The notes beneath the pieces are model-generated. The model did not search any database. It was not told the DNA's origin and saw only the letters and a list, made by a program, of their open reading frames with translations. The position numbers and the translations under genes were made by a program. Positions 5,628-13,229 of a DNA stretch of 20,011 nt are shown in pieces. This stretch comes from a virus, in IMG/VR virus record IMGVR_UViG_3300036651_000048, positions 1-20,011 of that record; one strand, written 5' to 3'. The first letter of the stretch is position 1. Each line of letters begins with the position of its first letter.

Positions 5628-7616
5628 ATGAGCAACTACTCCCGGCCCGGAGTCTTCGTCAACACGAGCCTGACGCCGTTAACCTCCAGCCCCTCCGGGG
5701 TCACGGGCGGGGCGGTGGCTTGCTTCGTCGGCGCGTACAACAGGGGTCCGACGCAGCCCACGCTCGTGACGAGCTGGCAGAACTTCGCCAACTTATACGG
5801 CGGCTTCAACGTCGCCAACGGCTCGCCGCTGGCCTACGCGGTCTGGCAGTACTTCTCCAACGGCGGGTCCGCCTGCTACGTCTACCGGGTCCCGAACACC
5901 GACGCCGTGGTCTCCAGCCTGGCAGTCGGCAGCGTCGAGCCGACCCAGGCCGCGCTGGCTGCGCCCGGGTCTGTCACGCCCACCACGGCGACCTCGGGCG
6001 GCACCGTCGCGGCCGGGACCTACCAGGTCCAGGTCACCTACGTGGACTCCTTCGGTGAGACCACGGCTTCCGCGTCCCACTCGATCGTCACGACCGGCTC
6101 TGCCTCGACCATCACGATCCCCTCGCCGCCCTCCGAGTCCCCGGCGACCGGCTGGTACGCCTACGTCACCCAGGCCGGTGGCAGCACCTACACCCGGCAG
6201 CAGACGGCCGGGTCGCCTACGACCATCGGCACGCCCCTGGTCATCACGGCCCCGCCGACCAGCTCGGGCGCGGCCCCGCCGAGCACGAACACGACCGCCT
6301 CGACCACCTCGGAAGTCGCGAACCTCCTGACCTTCATCTCCAACAGCCCGGGTGCGTACGGCAACACCCTGTACACCGAGATCGTGGCGGGCGCGTCGAG
6401 CCTGAACGACCCGACGTCGGTCTTCACGGTGAACGTCTACCTGGGCGGAACCGCCGCCGCCAACCTGGTGGAGACCTGGCCTGCGGTCTCGCTGAACCCG
6501 GGAAGCGCACGCAACCTCGTGTCCATGATGAACGCCAGCATCGGCGGGTCGAACTTCGTGTCCGCCAAGGTGGCCTTCGCGAGCGGCAGCTACGTCGCGG
6601 GTGACGGCTCCTCGGACCCGATGCCACAGTCCCCGACCGCGCTGACCGGCGGCTCGGATGGCACCGTCGCCCCGTCGCTGGACACCGCGATCACCACCGG
6701 CCTCTCTGCCTCGGGCGGGAACCCGTGGAACTCCCCGGGCCTGGGCAGCCTGTCCAACGTGGTGCTGAACGTCAACCTCCCGGCCGGGCCGTCTGCCGGG
6801 ATCGCGCAAACCGTCCTGAACAACGTCATCACCTGGGCAGAGAACCAGGGGAACGTCTTCGTGATCATCGACGCCCCGTTCGGCGGGGTGCCGCTGCTGT
6901 CGTCCTCGCAGTTGGTCACCAGCTACCAGTCGTACCTGACGACCGGCACGGCGATCAGCGCCTCCCCGAACGCGGCGATCTACGGGCCGTGGCTGTCGAT
7001 CAAGGACCCGGCCTCGGCCGCCCCGACCGCTACCGCGTGGGTCGCCCCGGGCGGCGCGGTGCTCGGCGTGTGGGCGCAGAACGACACGAACTACAACCTG
7101 TCGCACACGCCAGCCGGGACCTCGGCCACGGTCGGCGCGGTCGCGCTGGAGGGGTACTTCACCCCGGCCGACCTCAGCAACCTGGAGACCATGCAGGTCA
7201 ACCCGATCAAGCAGATCCCGGGCTCGGGCCTGTGCGTCTTCGGCGGCCGGACGCTGGGCACCGGGTACCCGAACCGGTACATCAACGTCAGCCGGACCCT
7301 GATGCAGTTCACCACCGACTTCGTGAACATCACCCAGTTCGCGATCTTCCAGAACAACGACCCGAGCCTCTGGCAGTCGATCACCACCGTCCTGTCCAAC
7401 TACCTCATGCAGGCGATGCAGGCGGGGATGCTGGCGAGCACGACCCCCGAGACCTCGTTCTCGGTGGTCTGCGACGGCACGACCACCTCGGCGGCCCAGG
7501 CCCAGGCTGGGATCGTCAACGCGCAGGTCGCGGTGGCCCTGGCTAGCCCGGCCGAGTTCATCATCATCAACCTCAGCCAGATGCAGGGTGGCGGGTCCGC
7601 CACCGTCAGCTCGTAA
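5628..7616 (+). CDS. Contractile tail sheath protein, 662 aa
   Basis: Subunit of the sheath that surrounds the tail tube and contracts on infection. ATG 5628 is chosen because the product then starts MSNYSRPGVFVNTSLTPL, matching the PGV(Y/F)V opening of the family. The N-terminal core is at about 1-104 (ACFVGAYNRGPTQPTL, NFANLYGGF). Residues about 105-229 form a Thr/Ser/Pro-rich insertion with an Ig/Fn3-like pattern (GTYQVQVTYVDSFGETTASA ... GWYAYVTQAG). The core resumes at NSPGAYGNTLYTEI. The conserved C-terminal sheath domain (about 530-655) has RYINVSRTLMQF, FQNNDPSLWQSI and SPAEFIIINLSQMQG. At 662 aa it is near T4 gp18 (659) and much longer than P2 FI. TTA codons are at 18 and 56. The identification is firm. 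Confidence 0.95.
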   Translation: MSNYSRPGVFVNTSLTPLTSSPSGVTGGAVACFVGAYNRGPTQPTLVTSWQNFANLYGGFNVANGSPLAYAVWQYFSNGGSACYVYRVPNTDAVVSSLAVGSVEPTQAALAAPGSVTPTTATSGGTVAAGTYQVQVTYVDSFGETTASASHSIVTTGSASTITIPSPPSESPATGWYAYVTQAGGSTYTRQQTAGSPTTIGTPLVITAPPTSSGAAPPSTNTTASTTSEVANLLTFISNSPGAYGNTLYTEIVAGASSLNDPTSVFTVNVYLGGTAAANLVETWPAVSLNPGSARNLVSMMNASIGGSNFVSAKVAFASGSYVAGDGSSDPMPQSPTALTGGSDGTVAPSLDTAITTGLSASGGNPWNSPGLGSLSNVVLNVNLPAGPSAGIAQTVLNNVITWAENQGNVFVIIDAPFGGVPLLSSSQLVTSYQSYLTTGTAISASPNAAIYGPWLSIKDPASAAPTATAWVAPGGAVLGVWAQNDTNYNLSHTPAGTSATVGAVALEGYFTPADLSNLETMQVNPIKQIPGSGLCVFGGRTLGTGYPNRYINVSRTLMQFTTDFVNITQFAIFQNNDPSLWQSITTVLSNYLMQAMQAGMLASTTPETSFSVVCDGTTTSAAQAQAGIVNAQVAVALASPAEFIIINLSQMQGGGSATVSS

Positions 7617-7626
7617 GGAGCCTGGG

Positions 7627-8256
7627 ATGCCATTCAGCCAGTCCGCGTCGATCGCGCACTTAGCGACCGACCCGCTGCGGAACTTCAAGTTCCTGGTGGA
7701 CATCACGGCCAACCCCTCGGGCACGTCCCTGGCTCCCTCGGGGAACACCCTGAGCCTGGGCTTCATGTCGGTGTCGGGGCTGAACGTCAACGTGTCGGTG
7801 ATTGCCTACCGCGAGGGCGGCATGAACACGGTCACGCAGAAGCTCCCGGGCCAGGCCGACTTCTCGCCCATCGTCTTACAGCGGGGCGTGGCTGTCGGTC
7901 ACTCCGAGGACATCAAGTGGCTCAAGGAACTCTTCCAGGTCATCCAGGGCAGCTCGTCCGGGTCCACGGCCGGTAAGGACTTCCGGCAGACCATCGACAT
8001 CCGCGTGCTGGCCCACCCGGTGACCGGGCCGTCCGCGCCCGTGTCCGCGTGGTTCAAGGTGTTCAACGCGTGGCCGACTGCGGTTGCCTACAGCGACCTG
8101 GACGCGGGCACCAACCAGCTCCTGCTGTCGCAGATGACGCTGGCGCACGAGGGCTGGGACTACGCGCTGTCCAGCTCGGTGACGGGCGATGCGACCGACC
8201 CGTCCAAGTCCAGCGGCGGCAGGGCGTTCGGCATCCAGTCAGCGGGCGCTGCATAG
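7627..8256 (+). CDS. Tail tube protein (T4 gp19-like), 209 aa
   Basis: Forms the rigid inner tube through which DNA passes. ATG 7627 follows TAAGGAG with a six-base spacer, where the sheath stop TAA forms part of the ribosome binding site. Family landmarks run in order: DPLRNFKFLVDI, GFMSVSGLNVNVSVIAYREG, KLPGQADFSPIVLQRGV, IDIRVL ... AWFKVFNAWPTAVAYSDLDA and LAHEGWDYALS near the end. This is the gp19-like tube family shared by myoviruses and extracellular contractile injection systems. The RNFKF start, YREGG loop and NAWP motif are especially close to the injection-system branch. TTA codons are at 12 and 84. Confidence 0.94.
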   Translation: MPFSQSASIAHLATDPLRNFKFLVDITANPSGTSLAPSGNTLSLGFMSVSGLNVNVSVIAYREGGMNTVTQKLPGQADFSPIVLQRGVAVGHSEDIKWLKELFQVIQGSSSGSTAGKDFRQTIDIRVLAHPVTGPSAPVSAWFKVFNAWPTAVAYSDLDAGTNQLLLSQMTLAHEGWDYALSSSVTGDATDPSKSSGGRAFGIQSAGAA

Positions 8257-8299
8257 TAGACTGCCCACGTAAAACATCGAACTTAACATGGAGCAATAC
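8257..8299 (+). promoter_or_regulatory. AT-rich gap before the chaperone gene, with weak promoter-like elements
   Basis: This 43-base gap is AT-rich against its surroundings and includes TAGACT (8257-8262) and TAAAAC (8270-8275), either of which could act as a -10 box. No good -35 box is present. GGAG at 8290-8293 sits six bases before ATG 8300 and marks that codon, not ATG 8288, as the preferred start of the downstream gene. Confidence 0.25.
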
Positions 8300-9157
8300 A
8301 TGGGTGCAAGCCGTACGCGGGAAGAGGCGTTAGCCAGCCCGGGGAAGACCAACGCAGATGTAGACGCCATCCTGTCCGGCGCGGGTGTCAATGACGCGCC
8401 CGAGGTGGAAGCCCCGCCCGCCGACCTGGTGAAGCTCCCCGGCGGCCTGGTCCAGGGTGGCAAGGTCCGCAAGTCAGCCGTCGTGCGCGAGCTGAACGGC
8501 TCCGACGAGGAGGCCCTGTCCCGGGCGCTCCAGTCCGGCTCGGTGTTCCACTTCATGGACGTCCTGATCGAGCGGGGCACCGTGTCGGTCGGTGACCTCC
8601 AGGCCACCCCGGAGATCCTGAAGAGCCTGCTCATCGGTGACCGCGACGAGCTGGCCCTGGCCATCCGGATCGCGACCTACGGCGACGAGATGAGCATCGA
8701 GCGGTGGACCTGCCCGGCCTGCCAGAAGATGTCGGACATCTCCTTCAGCCTGGCCGAGGATGTCGAGCGCAAGACGCTGAAGGCCGAGGACGGCGTCTTC
8801 GAGGTCAGCCTGCGCAAGGGCGCGACGGCCAAGGTCCGGCTGCCCAACGGGGCCGACCAGGACGCGCTGTTCGAGGACGACGACTGGACGACCGCACAGC
8901 GGAACACCATCCTCATCAGCCGGTGCGTCCTGAGCTACACCGACCCGGACGGCCAGGAGTTCAACATGGCCGCCTTCCCGAGCATGTCGCTGAACTTCTC
9001 TATTCCTGACCGGCAGAAGATCATCCGCGAGATCAGCGAGCGCCAGCCTGGCCCCCGGTACAATGAGATCGGGTTCACCCACCAAGAGTGCAAGAATGAG
9101 GTGGTCCTCGCACTCGGGGTGAGGGACTTGTTTCGCGACCTTATCCTCTTCCTTTAG
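8300..9157 (+). CDS. T4-baseplate-type tail assembly chaperone, 285 aa (upstream frame)
   Basis: Start ATG 8300 is preferred to ATG 8288 because GGAG at 8290-8293 is spaced six bases from it. The N-terminal 60 residues are Asp/Glu/Pro-rich and probably disordered. The core includes SAVVRELNGSDEEALSRALQ, ERGTVSVGDL, LLIGDRDELALAIRIATYGD, a CPAC pair (TCPACQK, possible half of a zinc site) and YNEIGFTHQECKNEVVLALG near the end. This matches the T4-baseplate-type proteins encoded between the tube and tape measure in contractile tails, which probably act as assembly chaperones on the tape measure. The last 11 codons are rich in rare codons (TTG TTT, CTT, CTT) and end CTT TAG G, the likely site of +1 frameshifting into the frame ending at 9326. 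TTA is at codon 11. Confidence 0.8.
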   Translation: MGASRTREEALASPGKTNADVDAILSGAGVNDAPEVEAPPADLVKLPGGLVQGGKVRKSAVVRELNGSDEEALSRALQSGSVFHFMDVLIERGTVSVGDLQATPEILKSLLIGDRDELALAIRIATYGDEMSIERWTCPACQKMSDISFSLAEDVERKTLKAEDGVFEVSLRKGATAKVRLPNGADQDALFEDDDWTTAQRNTILISRCVLSYTDPDGQEFNMAAFPSMSLNFSIPDRQKIIREISERQPGPRYNEIGFTHQECKNEVVLALGVRDLFRDLILFL

Positions 9158-9326
9158 GGGACTGGAGTACAGGGCCACGCTCGAAGAAGTCGGAGCGTTG
9201 TCCCGGTTCTTCGCTGGCTGGTCGCGCACGGACCTCATGAGCCTGCCGGTGCGTGAGCGCCGTTACTGGATCAGGTGGGCCACCTATGTGGTGGCACAGC
9301 AGGAGCGCGCGAACGACGGGAGGTAG
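9123..9326 (+). CDS. Downstream frame of the tail chaperone, probably expressed by +1 frameshift
   Basis: This frame opens after a TGA at 9120-9122, overlaps the chaperone end by 35 bases and closes at TAG 9324-9326. It encodes RGLEYRATLEEVGALSRFF, then a compact tryptophan-rich part with SRTDLMSLPVRERRYWIRWA. That L-x-V-R-E-R-R-x-W pattern resembles the very small helical protein that follows the T4-baseplate-type gene in injection systems and contractile phages. No usable start was found: TTG 9198 has GGAG only two bases away, and ATG 9237 has no ribosome binding site and would cut off the first helix. A +1 shift on CTT (9152-9154), skipping T9155, reads directly into AGG GGA CTG and gives a 341-aa fusion (285 + 56). 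Expression as a fusion is inferred. The coding nature of the frame is well supported by GC3 and motif. Confidence 0.65.
   Translation, partial: GTCFATLSSSFRGLEYRATLEEVGALSRFFAGWSRTDLMSLPVRERRYWIRWATYVVAQQERANDGR
9152..9158 (+). promoter_or_regulatory. Putative +1 programmed ribosomal frameshift site (CTT TAG G)
   Basis: The last sense codon CTT and the stop TAG form CUU UAG G. A leucine tRNA on CUU can re-pair with UUU one base downstream, as it does at the CUU UGA site of the RF2 gene. After the slip the frame continues as AGG GGA CTG GAG without interruption to 9326. Unlike RF2, no Shine-Dalgarno-like stimulator is obvious just upstream. The surrounding 9126-9157 is unusually pyrimidine- and AT-rich. 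Confidence 0.5.
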
Positions 9327-9328
9327 CA

Positions 9329-10210
9329 GTGGCCAGCAAGAGCGCCCTTCCGAAGCTGGTCACCCAGCCGCCGTTCGCCGCGCAGATACGGGACTTACCC
9401 CGGGCGCTGGGGACGAACGTCGCCCTTCAGCGCGGCTACATGATCTGGGCTAAGCCGATGACGTCGTTCTACGGGGGCGGCGGCCCGCTGGGCGATGGCC
9501 GGGACATGATCAAGTTCCTGTTCAACCCCTCCACCGTCAGCACGGACTACAACGTCGCCAACGCCAGCCTCCAGGCCGCGATGATGTACACCGTGCCCGG
9601 CGACCAGGGCAACCTGCTGGCCCCGCTGTTATCCCAGTCTGTCTCCTGGTCGCTGTACTTCGACCGGACGTACGAGCTGAACTACGGCGGCAATTCCAGC
9701 GCCATCAATGACCCCGCCGTGGTCGGTGTCCAGGCCGACGTCTACCAGTTCATGCAGTTCACGGGCGTCTTAGCGGACCTCAGCAGGCAGCAGTCAAGCC
9801 AGCTTTCCGGTGCCGTCAACACCGCTGGCGGCGGCACGTCAAACGCCCAGATCGGCGGGTCCACGGGCGGGATCATGATGATGGTCCCGTGCTACGTGTT
9901 CTTCGGCAGCTCGCTCCAGCAGATGACCAACAACCCGAAGAGCAGCAACTTCAACGCGCTCGCGAGCCAGCTCGCGTTCTACGGGTTCATCAGCGAATGG
10001 AGTGTCGAGTACACCCACTGGACGTCCAACATGGTGCCTATCCGGGCCGTCGTCTCGGTGAGCTTCACGATGCTGCCCGCGCCGCCCAAGGGCGTCCAGA
10101 GCGCCGTCTGGCGTGACCTCAACCGGCTCGGGAAGGCCCCGTCCACCGCGCCTATCCCGTACGCGCCCGGCCAGACCGGGACGCCTCCCATCGGAGTGAT
10201 CGGTGGCTAG
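9329..10210 (+). CDS. CIS_tube-like baseplate protein (Afp7/PVC7-type N-terminal domain), 293 aa
   Basis: GTG 9329 is two bases after the previous stop, with GGGAGG (9318-9323) five bases upstream. The product starts VASKSALPKLVTQPPFAAQI. It carries the family layout: FLFNPSTVSTDYNVAN, then SWSLYFDRTYELNYGG, a helix AVVGVQADVYQFMQFTGVL, MMMVPCYVFFG, YGFISEWSVEYTHWTSNMVP and a closing strand IRAVVSVSFTML. This order of FNP, Fd, V..v..L, P...fvwG and G.PvRA.v.V fits proteins that bridge tube and hub in contractile injection systems. In those systems this domain is normally fused to a LysM domain; here the LysM is a separate gene beyond the tape measure. It overlaps the tape measure start by eight bases. 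TTA codons are at 23, 101 and 148. Confidence 0.72.
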   Translation: MASKSALPKLVTQPPFAAQIRDLPRALGTNVALQRGYMIWAKPMTSFYGGGGPLGDGRDMIKFLFNPSTVSTDYNVANASLQAAMMYTVPGDQGNLLAPLLSQSVSWSLYFDRTYELNYGGNSSAINDPAVVGVQADVYQFMQFTGVLADLSRQQSSQLSGAVNTAGGGTSNAQIGGSTGGIMMMVPCYVFFGSSLQQMTNNPKSSNFNALASQLAFYGFISEWSVEYTHWTSNMVPIRAVVSVSFTMLPAPPKGVQSAVWRDLNRLGKAPSTAPIPYAPGQTGTPPIGVIGG

Positions 10211-13200
10211 CGGCGAGTTCAACGCGGGCGCGGGCGGGCTGCTGGGGACCAATGACCTCCAGCAGTCGATCGACACGTTCAAGAGCGCAGTCGATGACCT
10301 GAAGTCCACCGTCGCCAACCTCGGGACGTCGATGGGCAGCGGGATGCTCCGACACCCGGCCATGGGGATGCTGTCCGAGGGCCAGACCTTCACCAGGGGG
10401 TCGCTGAACGGCATGGCCATGGGGGGCAACGGCTCCTTCCTGACAAGCTCTCAGCAGCGCGGTGCGGTCATCCTCGGCCAGGGCCAGGGTGGCAGCCAGG
10501 GGTCCTCCTCCCCGACGCCCACGATGAACGACACGGCGTCTGGCGGGGGTGCCAACGGCGGCGGTTCCTCCTTCGGCGGTCCTCGCGGCGGCGGCGGCAG
10601 CGGGTCCGGCAGCTCGGGCTCGTCCGGCAGCTCGGGCAGCGCCAGCCCGCCGCCCACGATGGGCTCCACGGCAGCAGGCGGCGGTGCCAACGGCGGCGGT
10701 GCCACGTTCGGCGGCGGCTCAGGCGGTGGTCCTGGCGGCCCTGGTGGTCCCACAGGCCCGATCGGCGGTCCTCGCGGCCCGGGGATGGGTGCCACGCCCG
10801 CGTCGTTCCTCAGCCGTGCTGGGGGCGCGGCCATGGGCGGGTTCGCCGCCATGGGGATGAGCCAGTACGGCAACCAGCTCCTGTTCAACGCCTACGGCCA
10901 GCAGATGGCCGCCACGTACGGCTACGGAGCCCAGTCCGCCCAGAACAACGCCTTCGGCAACGGCAACGGCATGGTCAACGCGGCGGCGGCGGGCAGCGCC
11001 CAGGGCGCGGCGTCCGAGTTCACCACGCTCAACCAGATGGCCGGTGGCGGCGCGATCGGCTACGGCAACGCGCTCCAGGCGGCGAACGCCTTCGCCTTCA
11101 CCAACCAGGGCCTGGGCGCGGCCGGGGGAGCGCAGCTCGCCTCGTCGGTGTACAACCCGGTCAATTCCCTGCGGATGCAGATGCTCACGGGCGTCAGCTC
11201 GATCAACCCGCAGTCCGGCCAGATGAACAGCATGGCAAGCGTCATCGGCGGCCTGGCCTCGGACAACTACCTCGGCGGTGGCGGCTACAACTCCCGCACG
11301 GGGACGTTCCGCCAGTCGGCGCTGAACGCATCATTCACGCCCGGCCGTGGCACGAGCTACATGAACCTCCAGTCGCTGGGATACAACCCGACGCAGATCT
11401 CCGACATCCAGTCCATGACGAGCCAGGCCAACCAGGCGGCGAACCGGGGCCACACGTCTCTCTCGAACGTGCTGGGCACGATGGGCCACGCGGAGTACGG
11501 CTCCGAGGGCCAGATCCAGTCGGCCGACGCCCAGCTCAAGAAGTGGGGCATCAACCTCTCCACGATCCAGAAGCAGGGCAACTTATCCAGCCTGGGCATG
11601 GCCCAGTCGCAGAGCCAGTCGAGCACCTTCAACGAGGCCATCTCGGGTGCCACCTCGGTGATGACGAAGTTCACCCAGGCGGTCAACTACTTCCTGGACA
11701 AGACCGGGCTCAACAAGGCCATGGGGCTCGGCGGGGGCATCTCCGCAGGCGCAGCGTCCACCGGGCTCAGCGGCATCATGTCCGGTATCGCGGGCACGGC
11801 CATGTCCATCGCGAGCATCGGCGGCGGCGCGGCGGGCGTGTCCACGGCCCAGCCGATGACGAGCCAGGGCAGCAGGCCCGGCAGCTCGCTGTCCGGCGTT
11901 TCCGGGTCGGCCGCGACGGCGGTCAAGGATGCCGAGGGGCAGGTCGGCAAGCCCTACGTCTACGGCGGCAGCAACCCGCAGACCTCGTTCGACTGCTCGG
12001 GCCTGGTCATGTGGGCCTACGGCCAGGCGGGCGTCAAGCTCCCGCGCACGAGCCAGCAGCAGTGGGCGGCGCTGAAGAACAAGTCCGTCCCGGCGAACCA
12101 GGCCCGCGAGGGCGACATCGTCTTCCAGGCCGGATCGGACGGCACCGCGCAGGCCCCGGGCCACGAAGCCCTCATGATCTCCAGCAAGCAGATCGTGGAA
12201 GCGCCGTACACGGGCGCGAACATCCGCATCCGGGCGTACAACCCGAACGAGTGGCAGCACGTCGGCCGCCCGGTGGGCAAGGGCGGCGGCAGCGGCAGCT
12301 CGTCGGTGTCCGGCACGCAGACCGGCAGCACGTCGTCCTCGCTGGGGGCGGGCAACTCGGGGGTCGGGAACTACGGCTCGACTGAGGAAGTCGATGCTGT
12401 CGCCAGCGCCCTGGGCGGGGGCACGTCCGGCGGTGCCACGCACCTCATGTCCACGACGACCAACGGGTCAGCCACATCCGGCAGCAAGGGCAACCTCAAC
12501 GTCGGGACGGCGGGCGGCGGCGGTGCGGGCGCGAACAAGGCGCTCGCGAAGAAGATGGCCGCGCAGATGTACGGCTGGAGCGGGAGCGAGTGGTCGCAGG
12601 GCCTGGACCCGCTGTGGACGCAGGAGTCCGGGTTCCGCAGCAACGCCCAGAACCCGACCAGCACCGCCTTCGGCATCGCCCAGTTCCTGGACAGCACGTG
12701 GGGTCCGTACGGGCCGAAGACGTCCAACCCGGGGCTCCAGATCAAGTACGGCCTCGAATACGTCCACAACCGGTACGGCAACCCGCTCGCCGCCGAGGCG
12801 CACGAGAAGCAGTACAACTGGTACGGCACCGGCACCCGGAGCGCGGCCCCGGGCATGGCGCTGGTGGGTGACCGTGGACCGGAGCTGATCGACCTGGGCG
12901 GCGGCGGCCAGCAGATCCACAACGCGCAGGCGACCTCGAACATCCTGCGTGGCAACTCGGCGCTCCCGGCTCAGTCACCGTGGACGGCCTCGCCCGGCCA
13001 GCAGCTCCTGCTCGACACGATGACCCCGGCCAACAATCACGCGCGGGGCTCGGGCGGCGGCGTGACCATCACGCTGACGGTCGAGAAGGGCGCGTTCCAG
13101 CTCACCGGCACCGGGATCAGCGGCTCGTCCGATGTCCAGTCGCTGGCCGACGCGTTCGGCCAGGCGGTCGAGTCCCGCCTCCAGAAGTCCGAGCTGATCC

Positions 13201-13229
13201 GGAACATCGCGAGGGGGAACACGGGCTGA
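10203..13229 (+). CDS. Tail tape measure protein with NlpC/P60 and lytic transglycosylase domains, 1008 aa
   Basis: Sets tail length and, on ejection, helps open the cell wall. GTG 10203 has GGAG six bases upstream. Residues about 95-205 are Gly/Ser/Pro low complexity. Residues 205-580 are Gln/Asn/Ala/Gly-rich with a hydrophobic stretch at about 505-545. An NlpC/P60 peptidase spans about 575-690: Cys598 in FDCSGLVMWAYGQAG, His654 in PGHEALMISS, followed by VEAP. A transglycosylase spans about 780-880: KMAAQMYGWSGSEW, catalytic Glu808 in LWTQESGF, AFGIAQFLDSTWG, IKYGLEYVHNRYG and a final NWYG. The C-terminus has ALVGDRGPELIDLGG, frequent near tape-measure ends, and an amphipathic tail. Carrying both a peptidase and a glycosidase is typical of actinophage tape measures. 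The only TTA is codon 461. Identification is firm; the tail length it would give cannot be read from sequence. Confidence 0.93.
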   Translation: MASGEFNAGAGGLLGTNDLQQSIDTFKSAVDDLKSTVANLGTSMGSGMLRHPAMGMLSEGQTFTRGSLNGMAMGGNGSFLTSSQQRGAVILGQGQGGSQGSSSPTPTMNDTASGGGANGGGSSFGGPRGGGGSGSGSSGSSGSSGSASPPPTMGSTAAGGGANGGGATFGGGSGGGPGGPGGPTGPIGGPRGPGMGATPASFLSRAGGAAMGGFAAMGMSQYGNQLLFNAYGQQMAATYGYGAQSAQNNAFGNGNGMVNAAAAGSAQGAASEFTTLNQMAGGGAIGYGNALQAANAFAFTNQGLGAAGGAQLASSVYNPVNSLRMQMLTGVSSINPQSGQMNSMASVIGGLASDNYLGGGGYNSRTGTFRQSALNASFTPGRGTSYMNLQSLGYNPTQISDIQSMTSQANQAANRGHTSLSNVLGTMGHAEYGSEGQIQSADAQLKKWGINLSTIQKQGNLSSLGMAQSQSQSSTFNEAISGATSVMTKFTQAVNYFLDKTGLNKAMGLGGGISAGAASTGLSGIMSGIAGTAMSIASIGGGAAGVSTAQPMTSQGSRPGSSLSGVSGSAATAVKDAEGQVGKPYVYGGSNPQTSFDCSGLVMWAYGQAGVKLPRTSQQQWAALKNKSVPANQAREGDIVFQAGSDGTAQAPGHEALMISSKQIVEAPYTGANIRIRAYNPNEWQHVGRPVGKGGGSGSSSVSGTQTGSTSSSLGAGNSGVGNYGSTEEVDAVASALGGGTSGGATHLMSTTTNGSATSGSKGNLNVGTAGGGGAGANKALAKKMAAQMYGWSGSEWSQGLDPLWTQESGFRSNAQNPTSTAFGIAQFLDSTWGPYGPKTSNPGLQIKYGLEYVHNRYGNPLAAEAHEKQYNWYGTGTRSAAPGMALVGDRGPELIDLGGGGQQIHNAQATSNILRGNSALPAQSPWTASPGQQLLLDTMTPANNHARGSGGGVTITLTVEKGAFQLTGTGISGSSDVQSLADAFGQAVESRLQKSELIRNIARGNTG
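10518..10715 (+). repeat. Imperfect direct repeat in glycine-rich part of the tape measure
   Basis: Two copies, starting at 10518 and 10653 (135 bases, 45 codons apart), each encode the pattern PTM-x-x-TA-x-GGGANGGG-x-x-FGG. Copy one reads TASGGGANGGGSSFGG and copy two TAAGGGANGGGATFGG. Between them lies a Gly-Ser tract with repeated SGS units. The arrangement points to an in-frame duplication in a flexible linker. Confidence 0.7.

Noticed and set aside
5793-7790. A 665-codon open frame on the minus strand opposite the sheath gene
   Set aside because: It is Arg/Gly/Asp-rich with no motif, arises from high GC in the antisense frame, and lies opposite a firmly identified sheath gene.
8288-8299. 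ATG 8288 as start of the chaperone gene
   Set aside because: GGAG at 8290-8293 is positioned for ATG 8300 and would lie inside the coding region if 8288 were used.
9059-9064. TACAAT inside the chaperone gene as a promoter for the second frame
   Set aside because: No -35 box, and it encodes Tyr-Asn in a conserved segment; it would not solve the missing start codon.
10451-10888. Proline-rich minus-strand open frame opposite the tape measure
   Set aside because: The Pro runs are simply the complement of Gly codons in the glycine-rich linker.
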